A stretch of 64,000 bases of DNA from Lysobacter enzymogenes (GCF_017355525.1 NZ_CP067395.1:1488001-1552000); one strand, 5' to 3'; positions 35,229 to 45,656 are shown, counted from the stretch's first letter. Numbers and translations: made by a program. Notes: a model not told the origin generated them from the letters alone.

Positions 35229-37631
35229 TCAATCCGGCCGATAGGATAGCCCAGGCGCGCGCCGGCTCGCGTCCCACAACCTTGGGTGTGTCTGGCGTCG
35301 CGATTCCAGGCGCAAACCGGCGCCGCCGCCGGCCCGGTCCGGCGCGCGCAGCGCGATCCGCAGGGCGCCGTCGGCGGCGGTGTCGGCGACCCGGGCGCCG
35401 GCCCGGCGCCAGCGTTGCGACACCTCCGGACGCGGGTGGCCGAAGCGGTTGCCGTGGCCGCTGGAGACCAGGGCGTAACGGGCGCCGGTGGCGCGCACGA
35501 ACGCCGGATCGGAAGACTCGCCGCTGCCGTGGTGGGCGACCAGCACCACGTCGGCGCGCAGCGTCTCGGCCGGCGCCTGCGACGCGCGCCGGACCAGGTC
35601 GCGCTCGACCACTTCGCCGATGTCGCCGGTCAGCAGCGCGCTGGCGTGCGCGGCGTCGATCCGCAGCACGCAACTGGATTCGTTGCGCAGATAAGGGAAG
35701 TGCGCGGGCGGATGCAGGAAACGCAGGCGCACGCCGTCCCAGCGCCATTCGCGGCCGGCTTCGCAGGTTTGCAGGCGCAGGCCGCGCACCGCGTCGCCTT
35801 CGATCCCCGGCGGCCCCCACCGCAGCGGCGCCGGAAACGCGCGCAGCACGGCGGCGAGTCCGCCGGCGTGGTCCTGGTCGCCGTGGCTGACGATGGCCGC
35901 GTCGAGCCGGCGCACGCCGAGCGCGTGCAGCGCCGGCACGACCGCGCGCTCGCCGGCGTCGAAACCGTCGCGCACCGCCGGGCCGGCGTCGAACAACAGG
36001 CTGTGATGGGCGGTGCGCACCAGCACCGACAGCCCCTGGCCGACATCGATCACCACCAGTTCGGCCGCGCCGGGCGCCGGCAGGCGCCGGTCCGGCCACA
36101 GCAGCGGCAGCCACAACAGCAGCGCCAGCGCCTTGCCGGGCGTGCCGCGCGGCAGCAGCAGCCAGAACGCGCCGAGCAGCGCCAGCGGCAGCGCGAACCA
36201 GCGCGGTTCCGGCAACCACCACAGCGCCAGCCCGCTGCCGGCCAAGCCCTGCAACGCCGGCCAGCCCGGTTCGAAGCAGGCCGCGGCCCAGCGCCAGGCG
36301 AATGCGCCGGCGCCGGCATGCACGCTGTCCAGGCCGGTGCCGATCAGCGCCAACGGCACGACGATCAGGCTCCACCACGGCACCGCGACCAGGTTCGCCA
36401 GCGGCCCGGCCAGCGACGCCTGACCGAACAACGCCACGCACAGCGGCAGCAGGCCCAGGCTGGCGACGCCCTGCGCCGAAACGAAACCGCCCAGGCGCTC
36501 GCGCCAGCCGCCCTCGCCCGCCGCCGGCAGGCACCACAGCAGCCAGGCCACGCCGAGGAAACTCAGCCAGAAGCCGGCGCCGAGCAGCGCCAACGGATCG
36601 GCCAGCAACACCGCGATCACCGCCAAGGCCAGCGCATCGGCACCGTGGCCCGGCCGCCGCAGCAGGCGCAGCGCCGCGATCACCGCGATCATCAGCCAGG
36701 TGCGCACGGTCGGCAGGGCGAAGCCGGCCGCAGCGGCGTACAGCAGGCCGCCGGCCATCGCCGCCAGCGATGCGGCCGCGACCGCCGGCACGCGCCGGCC
36801 CAGGCCCGGCAGCAGCCACCACGCGCCGCGCGCGAACAAGGCGAAGAAGCCCGCGACCAGACCGACGTGGAAGCCGGAAATGGCGATCAGATGGGTGAGG
36901 CCGTTCGCGCGCAGCACGTCCCAATCGGCGTCGTCGAGCCCGCGCGTGTCGCCGAGCGCGAGCGCGCGCACGAAGCGCGAGCCCGGCGTCGTAACCGCCG
37001 CAGCGATGCGCTCGCACATGGCTTCGCGCCACGCATCCAGCCCGGCGGGCGGCGCGAGCAGGCGCGCGTTGGCCTGCGGATCGCGCAGGTAGCCGTTGGC
37101 GCTGAGACGCTGCGCCAGCGCGTACTTCTCGGCGTCCGGACCGCCCGGGTTGCGCAGCCCGCGCGGCGCGCGCACCCGCGCCCGCAGTTGCCAGCGCTGG
37201 CCGGCTTTCAGTGCGGCGCGCTGCTGCGGATCGTCGTCGTACCAGGCCAGACGCAGCAGCCGACCGCGCAACGGCGCGGGCTGCGCGGCATCGTCGTCGA
37301 CGCGGAAGCGGAACTGGCTGCGGCGAGACTCGTGCACGGGCAAGTCGACGATGCGGCCGCGCAACGCGACTTCGCGCTTCTCCCAGTCCGGCGGAAGTTG
37401 CAGCGCCAAGGCATGCGCCGCATGCAGGCTCGCCAGGGCGAAGCCGAACGCGAACGCGGCGAGCGCGCGGGCGCGCCGCAACCGCCACCAACCGGCCGTG
37501 GCGAGCAACGCCAGTGGCGCCATCGATGGCCAGGGCAACAGCCACGGCGAGGCCAGCGCGGCGCCGATGCCGGCCAGCAGGGCGATGGCGACGAGTTTCC
37601 CGAACGGCGGCGTCCTTGCCGCTTCGAACAT
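35229..37631 (-). CDS. comEC: DNA uptake channel protein ComEC/Rec2
   Basis: 800 residues. Moves single-stranded DNA through the inner membrane in natural transformation. N-terminal DUF4131-like part with OB region (about 1-180), the competence membrane domain with many helices (about 190-500, GLTHLIAISGFHVGLVAGF), and a C-terminal metallo-beta-lactamase nuclease-like domain (VIDVGQGLSVLVR, SHGDQDHAGG). Full length for the family. Its stop lies 27 bp before exbB. Confidence 0.95.
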   Translation of the reverse strand: MFEAARTPPFGKLVAIALLAGIGAALASPWLLPWPSMAPLALLATAGWWRLRRARALAAFAFGFALASLHAAHALALQLPPDWEKREVALRGRIVDLPVHESRRSQFRFRVDDDAAQPAPLRGRLLRLAWYDDDPQQRAALKAGQRWQLRARVRAPRGLRNPGGPDAEKYALAQRLSANGYLRDPQANARLLAPPAGLDAWREAMCERIAAAVTTPGSRFVRALALGDTRGLDDADWDVLRANGLTHLIAISGFHVGLVAGFFALFARGAWWLLPGLGRRVPAVAAASLAAMAGGLLYAAAAGFALPTVRTWLMIAVIAALRLLRRPGHGADALALAVIAVLLADPLALLGAGFWLSFLGVAWLLWCLPAAGEGGWRERLGGFVSAQGVASLGLLPLCVALFGQASLAGPLANLVAVPWWSLIVVPLALIGTGLDSVHAGAGAFAWRWAAACFEPGWPALQGLAGSGLALWWLPEPRWFALPLALLGAFWLLLPRGTPGKALALLLWLPLLWPDRRLPAPGAAELVVIDVGQGLSVLVRTAHHSLLFDAGPAVRDGFDAGERAVVPALHALGVRRLDAAIVSHGDQDHAGGLAAVLRAFPAPLRWGPPGIEGDAVRGLRLQTCEAGREWRWDGVRLRFLHPPAHFPYLRNESSCVLRIDAAHASALLTGDIGEVVERDLVRRASQAPAETLRADVVLVAHHGSGESSDPAFVRATGARYALVSSGHGNRFGHPRPEVSQRWRRAGARVADTAADGALRIALRAPDRAGGGAGLRLESRRQTHPRLWDASRRAPGLSYRPD

Positions 37632-37907
37632 GGCGATGTCTCCAGAATCCGGATCGGTACCGCAGCGACGCGTTGCGGCACCCGACGCCTCGCCGCAGTG
37701 CGGCGAAATGATCGGCGCGACGGCCGATGAGCCCGATCTCCAGGCTAAGGCGACGGCGTGGGCAGCGCCGTCGGCACGACGGCCTGCTCAGCGTAGGAAC
37801 ATGCCGCGCGAGTCCGTCGGCGCGGGTTCGGTCGCGGCGGACCGATACTCTGCCGCGCAGCCGGACCACGATATGCTCGGCCGAACCGAGTCGGGGAAGC
37901 TTCGCAA

Positions 37908-38459
37908 ATGGATCGGACCGACAGACAAATCGCGATCGGCGCGGCCGTGTTGCTGTCGGCCTTCTGCGCCGCGGCGTTCGCTTTCTTCTGCTGGATGTGG
38001 ACGCTCGACCACTACGCCGCCGACGAACCGGCAGTGTCGCCCTACGGTCTGCGCGTCGCCCAGGAACGCGGCGGAGAAGAGCCTTATTCCCAAAGCGTGT
38101 ATCTGCGCTACGGCTTTCTGCCGTTCGGTGTCTGGTCCAGGCCGATCGTCGAGAACTGCCGGCACCCGCAGCTGCGCTGGCGTTCGACCGACCGGCTGCA
38201 GGCGACCTGCACGCGGAACCGGAGCGAGGAGGACCGGATCGCACGCCGCACGGGCGGCGTGCGGATCGAACTGGACTACGTCCCCGAAGACCCCGCGTCC
38301 GTAGCCCTGCGCGCCAGGATCGACGCGATTTACGCTAAACCTCGTCCGCGCGCAATTCCCTCAGCCTGCCTTCGTGCAGCTCCATCACCCGGTCCAGCCG
38401 CCGCGCCAGGCGCCGGTCGTGGGTCACCATCACCAGGCTCGTGCCCTGGTCGCGGTTGA
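37908..38459 (+). CDS. Membrane-anchored protein of unknown function overlapping lolD
   Basis: 183 residues. One N-terminal membrane helix ([21 protein letters not shown]) then a small periplasmic domain with two cysteines ([17 protein letters not shown]). The last 40 residues (Pro/Ala/Gly-rich) are encoded inside the 3' end of convergent lolD, a 125-bp overlap. The natural domain end seems near residue 143 ([12 protein letters not shown]), so a lost stop codon may have extended it. No family recognised. Confidence 0.6.
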   Translation: MDRTDRQIAIGAAVLLSAFCAAAFAFFCWMWTLDHYAADEPAVSPYGLRVAQERGGEEPYSQSVYLRYGFLPFGVWSRPIVENCRHPQLRWRSTDRLQATCTRNRSEEDRIARRTGGVRIELDYVPEDPASVALRARIDAIYAKPRPRAIPSACLRAAPSPGPAAAPGAGRGSPSPGSCPGRG

Positions 38460-39084
38460 GCGAGAGCATCAGCTCGAACACGGTCGCTGCGGTCTTCTCG
38501 TCGAGGTTGCCGGTGGGTTCGTCGCCGAGCACGCAGGCCGGGCGATTGACCAGGGCGCGCGCGACCGCGGCGCGCTGGCGCTCGCCGCCGGACAGTTCGC
38601 CGGGTTTGTGGCCGAGGCGATGGCCGAGGCCGACCGATTCCAGCAACGCGGTCGCGCGCTGGGTCGCTTCCTTCACCGACGGCGAACCGCGGCCGCCGAG
38701 CAGCACCGGCAGGGTCACGTTCTCCAGCGCGGTGAACTCCGGCAGCAGGTGATGGAACTGGTAGACGAAGCCCAGCGCGCGGTTGCGCAGCAGGCCGCGC
38801 GCGCGGTCGGACAGCGAATTCATCCGCTGGCCGGCGACGTACACCTCGCCTGCGGTCGGCGTATCCAGCCCGCCGAGCAAATGCAGCAGCGTGCTCTTGC
38901 CGGCGCCGGACGCGCCGAGGATCGCGACGGTCTCGCCGCGGCGCACGGCGAAGTCCAGGCCGTTGAACACCGGCGTGTGCAGGGTGCCTTCCGAATACGT
39001 CATCGCCAGGCCCTGGCAGCTGAGCACGGTCTCGGCGGCATCGTGCGCGGACGCGTTCGCGCGGTCGGCGGCAGGGTTACTCAT
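38335..39084 (-). CDS. lolD: Lipoprotein-releasing system ATPase LolD
   Basis: 249 residues. Walker [18 protein letters not shown], signature [15 protein letters not shown], Walker [15 protein letters not shown] and the short LolD-type C-terminus. Powers extraction of outer-membrane lipoproteins with LolC/E. Overlaps the permease stop by 8 bp. Confidence 0.96.
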   Translation of the reverse strand: MSNPAADRANASAHDAAETVLSCQGLAMTYSEGTLHTPVFNGLDFAVRRGETVAILGASGAGKSTLLHLLGGLDTPTAGEVYVAGQRMNSLSDRARGLLRNRALGFVYQFHHLLPEFTALENVTLPVLLGGRGSPSVKEATQRATALLESVGLGHRLGHKPGELSGGERQRAAVARALVNRPACVLGDEPTGNLDEKTAATVFELMLSLNRDQGTSLVMVTHDRRLARRLDRVMELHEGRLRELRADEV

Positions 39085-40321
39085 AGCGCAGCGCCTCGGC
39101 GGGAGCCGTGCGCGCGGCGCGCCAGGCGGGATAGATGGTGGCCAGGAACGCCATCGCCAGGGCGACGCAGGCGATGATGGTCACGTCGCTGGTCTGCAGG
39201 TCGGTCGGCAGGCCGGTGATGTAGTAGACGTCCTCGGGCAGCAGCTGCACGCCGAGCACGCTCTCGATGGCCTTGAGGATGTGTTCCAGGTTCAGGGTCA
39301 GCACGATGCCGCCGATGACCCCGAGCACGGTGCCGATGATGCCGATCAGGGTTCCCTGGACCACGAAGATGCGCATCACGCTCATCGGCGTGAGGCCGAG
39401 GGTGCGCTGGATCGCGATGTCGGCCTGCTTGTCGGTGACCAGCATGACCTGCGAGGACACCAGGTTGAACGCGCCCATCGCGATGATCAGCGACAGCAGG
39501 ATCGCCATCACCGTCTTCTCCATCTTCAGCGCGCGGAACATGTTGGCGTTGTCGCTGCTCCAGTCGGTGACCCGGTACGGGCCGCCGAGGTTGACCGCGA
39601 GGTCGCGCGCCACGTCCCAGGCCTGGTCCATGTCGTGCAGCTTCAGCCGCACGCCGGTGACGCCCTCGCCCATGCGCAGCACCCGCTGCATGTCGTGCAT
39701 GTTGGCGACCGCCATGCCCTTGTCGTATTCGTTGTAGCCGGCTTCGAAGATGCCGCTGACGGTGAAGCGCTTGAGCTGCGGCATCGCGCCCATCGGCGTG
39801 CTGCGGCCGTCGGCGGTCATCATCACCACGCTGTCGCCGACCTGGGCGCCCATCCACAGCGCCAGTTCCTTGCCGAGCACGATGTTGAAGCTGCCGGGTT
39901 CGAGCGAATCGAGCTTGCCTTCGACCATCTTGTCGGCCAGCACCGAGACCCGCCCCTCCAGCGCCGGATCGACGCCGCGCACGATCGCCGGCTGCTGGCG
40001 CGTGGCCGAGAGCAGCGCTTCCTTCTCGACGTAGGGCGCGGCGCCGGCGACGCGCTTGTCGGCGGTCGCCATGTCGACCGCGTGGCGCCAGTCCTGCAAG
40101 GGTTCGCCGTAAGCGCTGACGGTGGCGTGCGCGGCCATCTGCAGCATGCGGTCGCGGATCTCGCGCTGGAAGCCGCTCATCACCGCCAGGGTGGTGATCA
40201 GCGCGGTCACGCCCAGGGCGATGCCGGCGATGGACGCGAGCGAGATGAAGGAGATGAAGCCGTTGCGGCGTTTGGCGCGCAGGTAACGCAGGCCGATGGC
40301 GACGGAAATGGGTTTGAACAT
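39077..40321 (-). CDS. lolC: Lipoprotein-releasing ABC transporter permease LolC/LolE
   Basis: 414 residues from ATG 40321 ([27 protein letters not shown]). Four membrane helices: one near the start, a large periplasmic MacB-like domain (about 50-260), and three at the C-terminus (ending [12 protein letters not shown]). The [15 protein letters not shown] start is the family hallmark. LolC and LolE cannot be separated reliably here; a single permease gene next to lolD suggests a homodimeric LolF-like system. Confidence 0.93.
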   Translation of the reverse strand: MFKPISVAIGLRYLRAKRRNGFISFISLASIAGIALGVTALITTLAVMSGFQREIRDRMLQMAAHATVSAYGEPLQDWRHAVDMATADKRVAGAAPYVEKEALLSATRQQPAIVRGVDPALEGRVSVLADKMVEGKLDSLEPGSFNIVLGKELALWMGAQVGDSVVMMTADGRSTPMGAMPQLKRFTVSGIFEAGYNEYDKGMAVANMHDMQRVLRMGEGVTGVRLKLHDMDQAWDVARDLAVNLGGPYRVTDWSSDNANMFRALKMEKTVMAILLSLIIAMGAFNLVSSQVMLVTDKQADIAIQRTLGLTPMSVMRIFVVQGTLIGIIGTVLGVIGGIVLTLNLEHILKAIESVLGVQLLPEDVYYITGLPTDLQTSDVTIIACVALAMAFLATIYPAWRAARTAPAEALRYE

Positions 40322-40415
40322 GGAACCCGGCAATGGGGATGGGGAATGGGGCTCGGGCGGAACTTCGGGACGGCAGCGGCGCGGCCGCGTGCGGTCCCGA
40401 ATCCCCGAGCACCGC

Positions 40416-40844
40416 TCATGGTGCCACCGAACGCGGTGAAGACGCAGGCAGTACGACCGTGGCGGCCAGCCGGAGTTCACGCCGGCCGTGGGCGTCGAGG
40501 CGGTCGGGCCACCACAGCAGGCGGCCGCGGCGGCCGTCGCCGGTGCGGAATTCCAGGCGCGCCAGCGGCCCGCGCCAGTGCAGGCGCAGCTGCGCGATCG
40601 GGGCGTCGTCGAGCCAGGCGCGCGCGCCGGCGAAGCGCAAGCGGCGCGGCGGCCGGCGCAATTCGCGCCGGGCCAGGGCCGTGCCCCACCCCGCCGCCAG
40701 CGCGGCCAGCGGCCAGGCCAGGGGCGGCGGCAGTTCGCAGGCGAGTACGGCGAAGGCGGCGAGCAGGCCGATCAGGACCAGCGCCGCGGCCAACCAACGC
40801 GAAGGGCGCCAGTCGATGCAGCCGGGATCGCGGTTCGCGCGCAC
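40416..40844 (-). CDS. YgfX/CptA-like inner membrane protein
   Basis: 142 residues if started at GTG 40844. Two close membrane segments (RWLAAALVLIGLLAAFAVLA and PPPLAWPLAALAAGWGTAL), then a short domain ending in WPDRLDAHGRRELRLAA. Size, topology and position right after sdhE match E. coli YgfX, which is encoded with SdhE (YgfY) and reported to act on cell-division or cytoskeletal proteins. The open frame to 41003 overlaps sdhE; the exact start is uncertain. Confidence 0.7.
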   Translation of the reverse strand: MRANRDPGCIDWRPSRWLAAALVLIGLLAAFAVLACELPPPLAWPLAALAAGWGTALARRELRRPPRRLRFAGARAWLDDAPIAQLRLHWRGPLARLEFRTGDGRRGRLLWWPDRLDAHGRRELRLAATVVLPASSPRSVAP

Positions 40845-40953
40845 CGCTTCGGCCGCATCGCCGCCGAACCGGCGACGCGCAGCGCGCCGCCACAGGTGCG
40901 CATGCGCCGCGAACGCTCGCCCGCCACCGGCCCGCGCCGCGGCGGCCTCCGCC

Positions 40954-41226
40954 TCACACCGGCAGGTTGCGGATCTTCTCCACCAACGCCTGTAGTTGCG
41001 CATCCTGCGCTTCCTCGTGGCCCATGAACCAGTGCCAGAGCTTATCGTCCTCGGTTTCCAGCAGCCGTAGGAAAACCCCGCGCTCGTGTTCGGAAGACTG
41101 CCGCCACGCGCGGTCGAGATAACGGCCGAACAACTGGTCGAGTTCGCGCATGCCGCGGCGGCAGCGCCAGCGCAGGCGGCGCAGTTCGAGCTCGTCGCGG
41201 TCTTCGGCCGAAGGGGTATCGCTCAT
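40954..41226 (-). CDS. sdhE: Succinate dehydrogenase flavinylation factor SdhE
   Basis: 90 residues from ATG 41226. Assists covalent FAD attachment to SdhA. It has the family RGMRELD motif ([16 protein letters not shown]) and [13 protein letters not shown]. Lies in the sdh block downstream of sdhB with one MAPEG gene in between. Confidence 0.95.
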   Translation of the reverse strand: MSDTPSAEDRDELELRRLRWRCRRGMRELDQLFGRYLDRAWRQSSEHERGVFLRLLETEDDKLWHWFMGHEEAQDAQLQALVEKIRNLPV

Positions 41227-41270
41227 GGTGTTCTCCTGCGGTTCGGAATCCGCTTTCTTGCAACTCGACG

Positions 41271-41693
41271 CTACGACGCCAGCAAGCCGTAGCCGATGCG
41301 CAGCCACAGCGCCCACAACACCGCGCCGCCGGCGGCGTAGGCATAGAAGCGGTGCATGACCTTGTTGTAGCCGCACTGGATCGCGCTGTGGGCGATGCGC
41401 AGGGCGACGAACAGCCACGCCAGCGCCAGCGTCGCGGCATCGGCGAAGCCGTTGAACGCGGCCACCGCCAGCGCCAGGTAGAACAGCACCGGCAGTTCGA
41501 ACAGGTTGCGGAAATTGTCCGCGGCCTTGGATTCGGTCAGCTTCGCCACCGCCTGCGCCGAGGTCGCGACCGATTGCGGGTGGATGCGGTCGCGCTTCAT
41601 CTGGCCGATGCGCACGTAGAACAGACGCAGCCACACCACGCAGGTCAGCGCGGCCATCGCCAGCGCGGGAAGGAAGATCGTCTTCGTGTCCAT
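41271..41693 (-). CDS. MAPEG-family membrane protein
   Basis: 140 residues from ATG 41693. Four membrane segments with the MAPEG core [18 protein letters not shown] and [19 protein letters not shown] proteins include glutathione-dependent transferases and leukotriene synthases; in bacteria most are uncharacterised. It sits between sdhB and sdhE in the same direction, 44 bp before sdhE. A link to the sdh function is not established. Confidence 0.88.
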   Translation of the reverse strand: MDTKTIFLPALAMAALTCVVWLRLFYVRIGQMKRDRIHPQSVATSAQAVAKLTESKAADNFRNLFELPVLFYLALAVAAFNGFADAATLALAWLFVALRIAHSAIQCGYNKVMHRFYAYAAGGAVLWALWLRIGYGLLAS

Positions 41694-41930
41694 CGGGGTC
41701 TGCACTCCCTGTGAGGCCGCGCGCGGCGCAGCGGATGGCGGCGCGGCCGGCGCCGCGCCAGCGCGCATCGTCCGTCAATCTCCGCGGCGCCGCCACTGGA
41801 CCTGCGGCCGATGCCGCGCGCGTTCGCCGCGAACCGGCGACCGCGCTCACGAAAACGCCGCCGCCCGGTAACGGACGGCGGCGTCGATTCGAGACCAACC
41901 GATCGGATCAGGCCGATCGAATCATGCCGA

Positions 41931-42719
41931 TCAAATCCGCCGCTGCAACATCAGCTTCTTGATCTCGCCGATCGCCTGCGCCGGGTTCAAGCCCTTCGGG
42001 CAGGTCCGCGCGCAGTTCATGATCGTGTGGCAGCGATACAGCTTGAACGGATCTTCCAGATCGTCGAGGCGCGCGCCGGTGTCCTCATCGCGCGAATCGA
42101 TGATCCATCGATAGGCCTGCAGCAGGATCGCCGGGCCGAGGTAGCGGTCGCCGTTCCACCAGTAGCTCGGGCAGCTGGTCGAGCAGCACGCGCACAGGAT
42201 GCACTCGTACAGGCCGTCGAGCTTCTCGCGGTCGGCCGGGGTCTGCAGGCGTTCGCGGTCCGACGGGGTCGGGCTCTGGGTGCGCAGCCACGGGCGGATC
42301 GACGCGTACTGCGCGTAGAAGTGGGTCAGATCCGGAACCAGATCCTTGACCACGTCCATGTGCGGCAGCGGATAGATCGGCACATCGTTCTTGGCGTCGC
42401 CGCAATCGGCGATGGCGCGGGTGCACGCCAGGGTGTTGGTGCCGTCGATGTTCATCGCGCACGAACCGCAGATGCCTTCGCGGCAGGAGCGGCGGAAGGT
42501 CAGGGTCGGGTCGATCTCGTTCTTGATCTTGATCAGCGCGTCCAGAACCATCGGGCCGCACGAAGCCAGATCGACTTCGTAGGTGTCGACGCGCGGGTTC
42601 ATGCCGTCGTCGGGGTTCCAGCGGTAGACCTTGAAGGTGCGCGGCTGCTTGGCGCCCGGCGTCGCCCAGTGGCGGCCCTTCTGGATCTTGGAGTTCTTAG
42701 GCAGTGAGAATTGGGCCAT
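41931..42719 (-). CDS. sdhB: Succinate dehydrogenase iron-sulfur subunit
   Basis: 262 residues. N-terminal 2Fe-2S ligands in [12 protein letters not shown] and TLAC, then C-terminal 4Fe-4S/3Fe-4S ligands in [16 protein letters not shown] and [13 protein letters not shown]. Transfers electrons from SdhA to quinone. 15 bp after sdhA. Confidence 0.98.
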   Translation of the reverse strand: MAQFSLPKNSKIQKGRHWATPGAKQPRTFKVYRWNPDDGMNPRVDTYEVDLASCGPMVLDALIKIKNEIDPTLTFRRSCREGICGSCAMNIDGTNTLACTRAIADCGDAKNDVPIYPLPHMDVVKDLVPDLTHFYAQYASIRPWLRTQSPTPSDRERLQTPADREKLDGLYECILCACCSTSCPSYWWNGDRYLGPAILLQAYRWIIDSRDEDTGARLDDLEDPFKLYRCHTIMNCARTCPKGLNPAQAIGEIKKLMLQRRI

Positions 42720-42734
42720 GTCGGCGGCTCCTGA

Positions 42735-44528
42735 TCAGTAGACGCGCTTGGCCGGCGGGATCGATTCGACATCCCCCGTCATCGGCTGCATGTGGACGGG
42801 GCGATAGTCGATGCGGGTATTGCCCTTCTCGTCCACCCAGCACAGCGTGTGCTTCTGCCAGTGCTGGTCGTCGCGCTCGGGGAAGTCCTCGTGCGCGTGC
42901 GCGCCGCGCGATTCCTTGCGGTTCTCGGCGGACACGATGGTGACCAGCGCCTGATCGAGCAGGTTGGCCAGCTCGAAGGTCTCGATCAGGTCCGAGTTCC
43001 ACACCATCGAACGGTCGGTGACCTTGACGTCGGCGAACGAGGCGTGGATGTCGCGCATCTTGGCCACGCCTTCGGCCAGGGTCTGGCTGGTGCGGAACAC
43101 CGCCGCGTCGGCCTGCATGGTGCGCTGCATCTTGTCGCGGATGACCGAGGTCGGGGTGCTGCCGCTGGCGTTGCGCAGCTTGTCCAGGCGCGCCAGGGCG
43201 ATGTCGCAGGCGTCCGCGGCGAGCGGCGCCTGCTTGGCGTCGGGCGTAATCGTCTCGGCGCAACGGTTGGCGACCGCGCGGCCGAACACCACCAGGTCGA
43301 GCAGCGAGTTCGAGCCCAGGCGGTTGGCGCCGTGCACCGACACGCAGGCCGCTTCGCCGATCGCGTACAGGCCCGGCACCACCGCGTCGGGGTTGCCGTC
43401 GCGCAGCTGCACCACTTCGCCGTGGTAGTTGGTCGGGATGCCGCCCATGTTGTAGTGCACGGTCGGGATCACCGGGATCGGCTGCTTCTCGACGTCGACG
43501 CCGGCGAAGATGCGCGCCGATTCGGCGATGCCCGGCAGCTTCTTGTGGATCACTTCCGGGCCGAGGTGGGTCAGGTCGAGCAGGATGTGGTCCTTGTGCT
43601 CGCCGACGCCGCGGCCGTCGCGGATTTCCATGGTCATCGCGCGGCTGACCATGTCGCGCGGGGCGAGGTCCTTGACGCTCGGCGCGTAGCGCTCCATGAA
43701 GCGCTCGCCGCTGCTGTTGCGCAGGATGCCGCCTTCGCCGCGCACGCCTTCGGTGATGAGGCAGCCGGCGCCGTAGATGCCGGTCGGGTGGAACTGCACG
43801 AACTCCATGTCCTGCATGCCCAGGCCGGCGCGCAGGGCCATGCCGCCGCCGTCGCCGGTGCAGGTGTGGGCCGAGGTGGCGCTGAAGTAGGCGCGGCCGT
43901 AGCCGCCGGTGGCCAGCACCGTGCCCTGCGCCTTGAACAGGTGCAAGGTGCCTTCGGCCATGTCCAGCGCGAGCACGCCGCGGCAGGCGCCGTGCTCGTC
44001 CATGATCAGGTCGAGGGCGAAGTATTCGATGAAGAACTGCGCGTCGTGCGCCAGCGACTGCTGGTACAGGGTGTGCAGGATCGCGTGGCCGGTGCGGTCG
44101 GCCGCCGCGCAGGTGCGCTGCGCCGGCGGGCCCTTGCCGAACTTGGTGGTCATGCCGCCGAACGGACGCTGGTAGATCTTGCCGTCGTCGGTGCGCGAGA
44201 ACGGCACGCCGTAGTGTTCCAGCTCGATGATGGCCGGAATCGCCTCGCGGCACATGTACTCGATGGCGTCCTGGTCGCCGAGCCAGTCCGAGCCCTTGAC
44301 GGTGTCGTAGAAGTGGTACTTCCAGTTGTCGTCGCCCATGTTGGCCAGCGCCGCGGCCACGCCGCCCTGCGCCGCTACGGTGTGCGAACGGGTCGGGAAC
44401 ACCTTGGTGATGCAGGCGGTCTTCAGGCCCTTCTGGGCCAGGCCGAAGGTCGCGCGCAGGCCGGCGCCGCCGGCGCCGACCACGATCATGTCGAAGGAAT
44501 GTTCTTGAATCTTGTAGGCAGAGGCCAC
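42735..44528 (-). CDS. sdhA: Succinate dehydrogenase flavoprotein subunit
   Basis: 597 residues. FAD motif [12 protein letters not shown], covalent FAD His in [15 protein letters not shown], substrate-site region [16 protein letters not shown] and active-site Arg region ([18 protein letters not shown]). Full length for the family. Flavinylation should need SdhE, encoded downstream. Confidence 0.98.
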   Translation of the reverse strand: MASAYKIQEHSFDMIVVGAGGAGLRATFGLAQKGLKTACITKVFPTRSHTVAAQGGVAAALANMGDDNWKYHFYDTVKGSDWLGDQDAIEYMCREAIPAIIELEHYGVPFSRTDDGKIYQRPFGGMTTKFGKGPPAQRTCAAADRTGHAILHTLYQQSLAHDAQFFIEYFALDLIMDEHGACRGVLALDMAEGTLHLFKAQGTVLATGGYGRAYFSATSAHTCTGDGGGMALRAGLGMQDMEFVQFHPTGIYGAGCLITEGVRGEGGILRNSSGERFMERYAPSVKDLAPRDMVSRAMTMEIRDGRGVGEHKDHILLDLTHLGPEVIHKKLPGIAESARIFAGVDVEKQPIPVIPTVHYNMGGIPTNYHGEVVQLRDGNPDAVVPGLYAIGEAACVSVHGANRLGSNSLLDLVVFGRAVANRCAETITPDAKQAPLAADACDIALARLDKLRNASGSTPTSVIRDKMQRTMQADAAVFRTSQTLAEGVAKMRDIHASFADVKVTDRSMVWNSDLIETFELANLLDQALVTIVSAENRKESRGAHAHEDFPERDDQHWQKHTLCWVDEKGNTRIDYRPVHMQPMTGDVESIPPAKRVY

Positions 44529-44531
44529 GGA

Positions 44532-44930
44532 TCAGGCTCCCAGCGCGATGCGGATGATGGCGAGAACGCTGGCCAGGGCCGCGACTGCGCAAACGAAAAC
44601 GATGGCGATCTGCGAAGCGGCCGCGAGCAGCGGCGCGTGCACGTAGTCTTCGACCACGACCTGCAGGCCGAGCCTGGCGTGCAAGAACATCGCGATGACG
44701 AACGCGCTCAGCAGCACCGCGTTGCAGGGATGGGCGACGCTGGCGCGGACGCTGGCGTAATCGCCGCCGATCCACGACACGATCAGGCCGATCACGTACA
44801 GGCAAAGGAAGATCAGCGCGATCGCGGTGACCCGCTGGACCACGAAGTGGTGGGTGCCGTCCTTCGCCGAACCCAGGCCGCGCGCGCTCTTGAGCGGAGT
44901 GCGCAGTTGCTTTTGGCTGAAGATGCTCAT
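44532..44930 (-). CDS. sdhD: Succinate dehydrogenase membrane anchor subunit
   Basis: 132 residues from ATG 44930. Three membrane helices; HHFVVQRVTAIALIFL and ARLGLQVVVEDYVH are the conserved heme/quinone-site regions. Start overlaps the sdhC stop by 4 bp and the stop is 3 bp before sdhA. Confidence 0.95.
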   Translation of the reverse strand: MSIFSQKQLRTPLKSARGLGSAKDGTHHFVVQRVTAIALIFLCLYVIGLIVSWIGGDYASVRASVAHPCNAVLLSAFVIAMFLHARLGLQVVVEDYVHAPLLAAASQIAIVFVCAVAALASVLAIIRIALGA

Positions 44931-45322
44931 GCGCCACCTCGCGACATCATGGCGACGATCCAGATCAGCGCGGTCAGCACCAGGCTGCCGACGACGCTGG
45001 TCCAGGCGCTGCGGACGAAGGTCTGGACCTTGTAGCCGAAGCCCGCGTCCTGGACCAGGTGACGGATGCCGTTGAGCAGGTGGTAGGCGAAGGCCCAGGT
45101 CCAGCCGAACAGGATCAGGAAGCCGAGCGGCGAACGCGCGCAGGCGATGAAGCTCGCCCAGGCGTCCGGCCCGGCGGCCAGGGCGCTGAGGCCCCAGGCG
45201 ATCAGCAGGGCGCCGACGGAAAGGATGACACCGGTGGCTCGGTGCAGGATCGAGGTCGCCATCTGAACCTGCCAGCGGTAAACCTGCAGGTGTGGCGACA
45301 AAGGTCGTTCGCGGTTCGCCAT
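44927..45322 (-). CDS. sdhC: Succinate dehydrogenase cytochrome b556 subunit
   Basis: 131 residues. Begins MANRERPLSPHLQVYRWQVQM, with the SILHRATGV quinone-site motif, the heme-ligand helix YHLLNGIRHLVQD and three membrane helices. First gene of sdhCDAB; 117 bp separate it from the DUF1674 gene upstream. Confidence 0.96.
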   Translation of the reverse strand: MANRERPLSPHLQVYRWQVQMATSILHRATGVILSVGALLIAWGLSALAAGPDAWASFIACARSPLGFLILFGWTWAFAYHLLNGIRHLVQDAGFGYKVQTFVRSAWTSVVGSLVLTALIWIVAMMSRGGA

Positions 45323-45439
45323 GAGGGTATGGCAATCTCGGCTGGGCGGCGGCGCCGCGTGGCGGGAAGCGTGTGGAAACGCCAGTAAGGGGGTGCGCTT
45401 GAAATGCGCGGATGCGGACCGATCAACTAGCGAGCGACG

Positions 45440-45637
45440 CTAGAAATCGATGCAGCGTCCGTTCTTTTCCCAGTCGCCGTAGCGGGTCGGCTCGAGACCT
45501 TCGCGACCACCGTGCTCTTTGGGAGCGTCCTTGGCGGAAGGCGAATGGCCTCCCGTCTCGGACGCGCCGGACACGGGAGTCGCCGCGGTCTCGGACGCGT
45601 CGTCCGAACGTGCTTCCGGGGTGGTTTCGCCTATCAT
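45440..45637 (-). CDS. DUF1674 protein, SDHAF4-like succinate dehydrogenase assembly factor
   Basis: 65 residues from ATG 45637, easily missed. The N-terminal 40 residues are low-complexity and acidic. The C-terminus PTRYGDWEKNGRCIDF is the DUF1674 signature, found in bacterial and mitochondrial SDHAF4 proteins, which protect flavinylated SdhA before assembly. It is directly upstream of sdhC on the same strand, supporting this role. No ribosome-binding site is visible; see the shared promoter at 45646-45656. Confidence 0.85.
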   Translation of the reverse strand: MIGETTPEARSDDASETAATPVSGASETGGHSPSAKDAPKEHGGREGLEPTRYGDWEKNGRCIDF

Positions 45638-45645
45638 CACAGCGT

Positions 45646-45656
45646 TAAATATTAAT
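45646..45656. promoter_or_regulatory. AT-rich core of a 30-bp bidirectional promoter
   Basis: TAAATATTAAT is the only AT-rich patch in the 30 bp between the divergent ATGs of the DUF1674 gene (45637) and ygfZ (45668). It offers a -10 hexamer on both strands (TATTTA leftward, TATTAA rightward). Each would place transcription starts within about 0-6 bases of the start codon, so both mRNAs would be leaderless or nearly so. Neither ATG has a Shine-Dalgarno sequence. Confidence 0.5.

Noticed and set aside
32326..38244. A 1,972-codon open frame on the minus strand covering msbA to comEC
   Set aside because: It is one frame left open by high GC. Only its last part is msbA; the rest reads exbD, exbB and comEC in wrong frames, and those genes have clear products in their own frames.
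40331..40415. Short GGGGAATGGGG repeats and a CTCGGG..CCCGAG hairpin upstream of lolC
   Set aside because: Only two to three degenerate units and no T run; too weak to list as a regulatory element.
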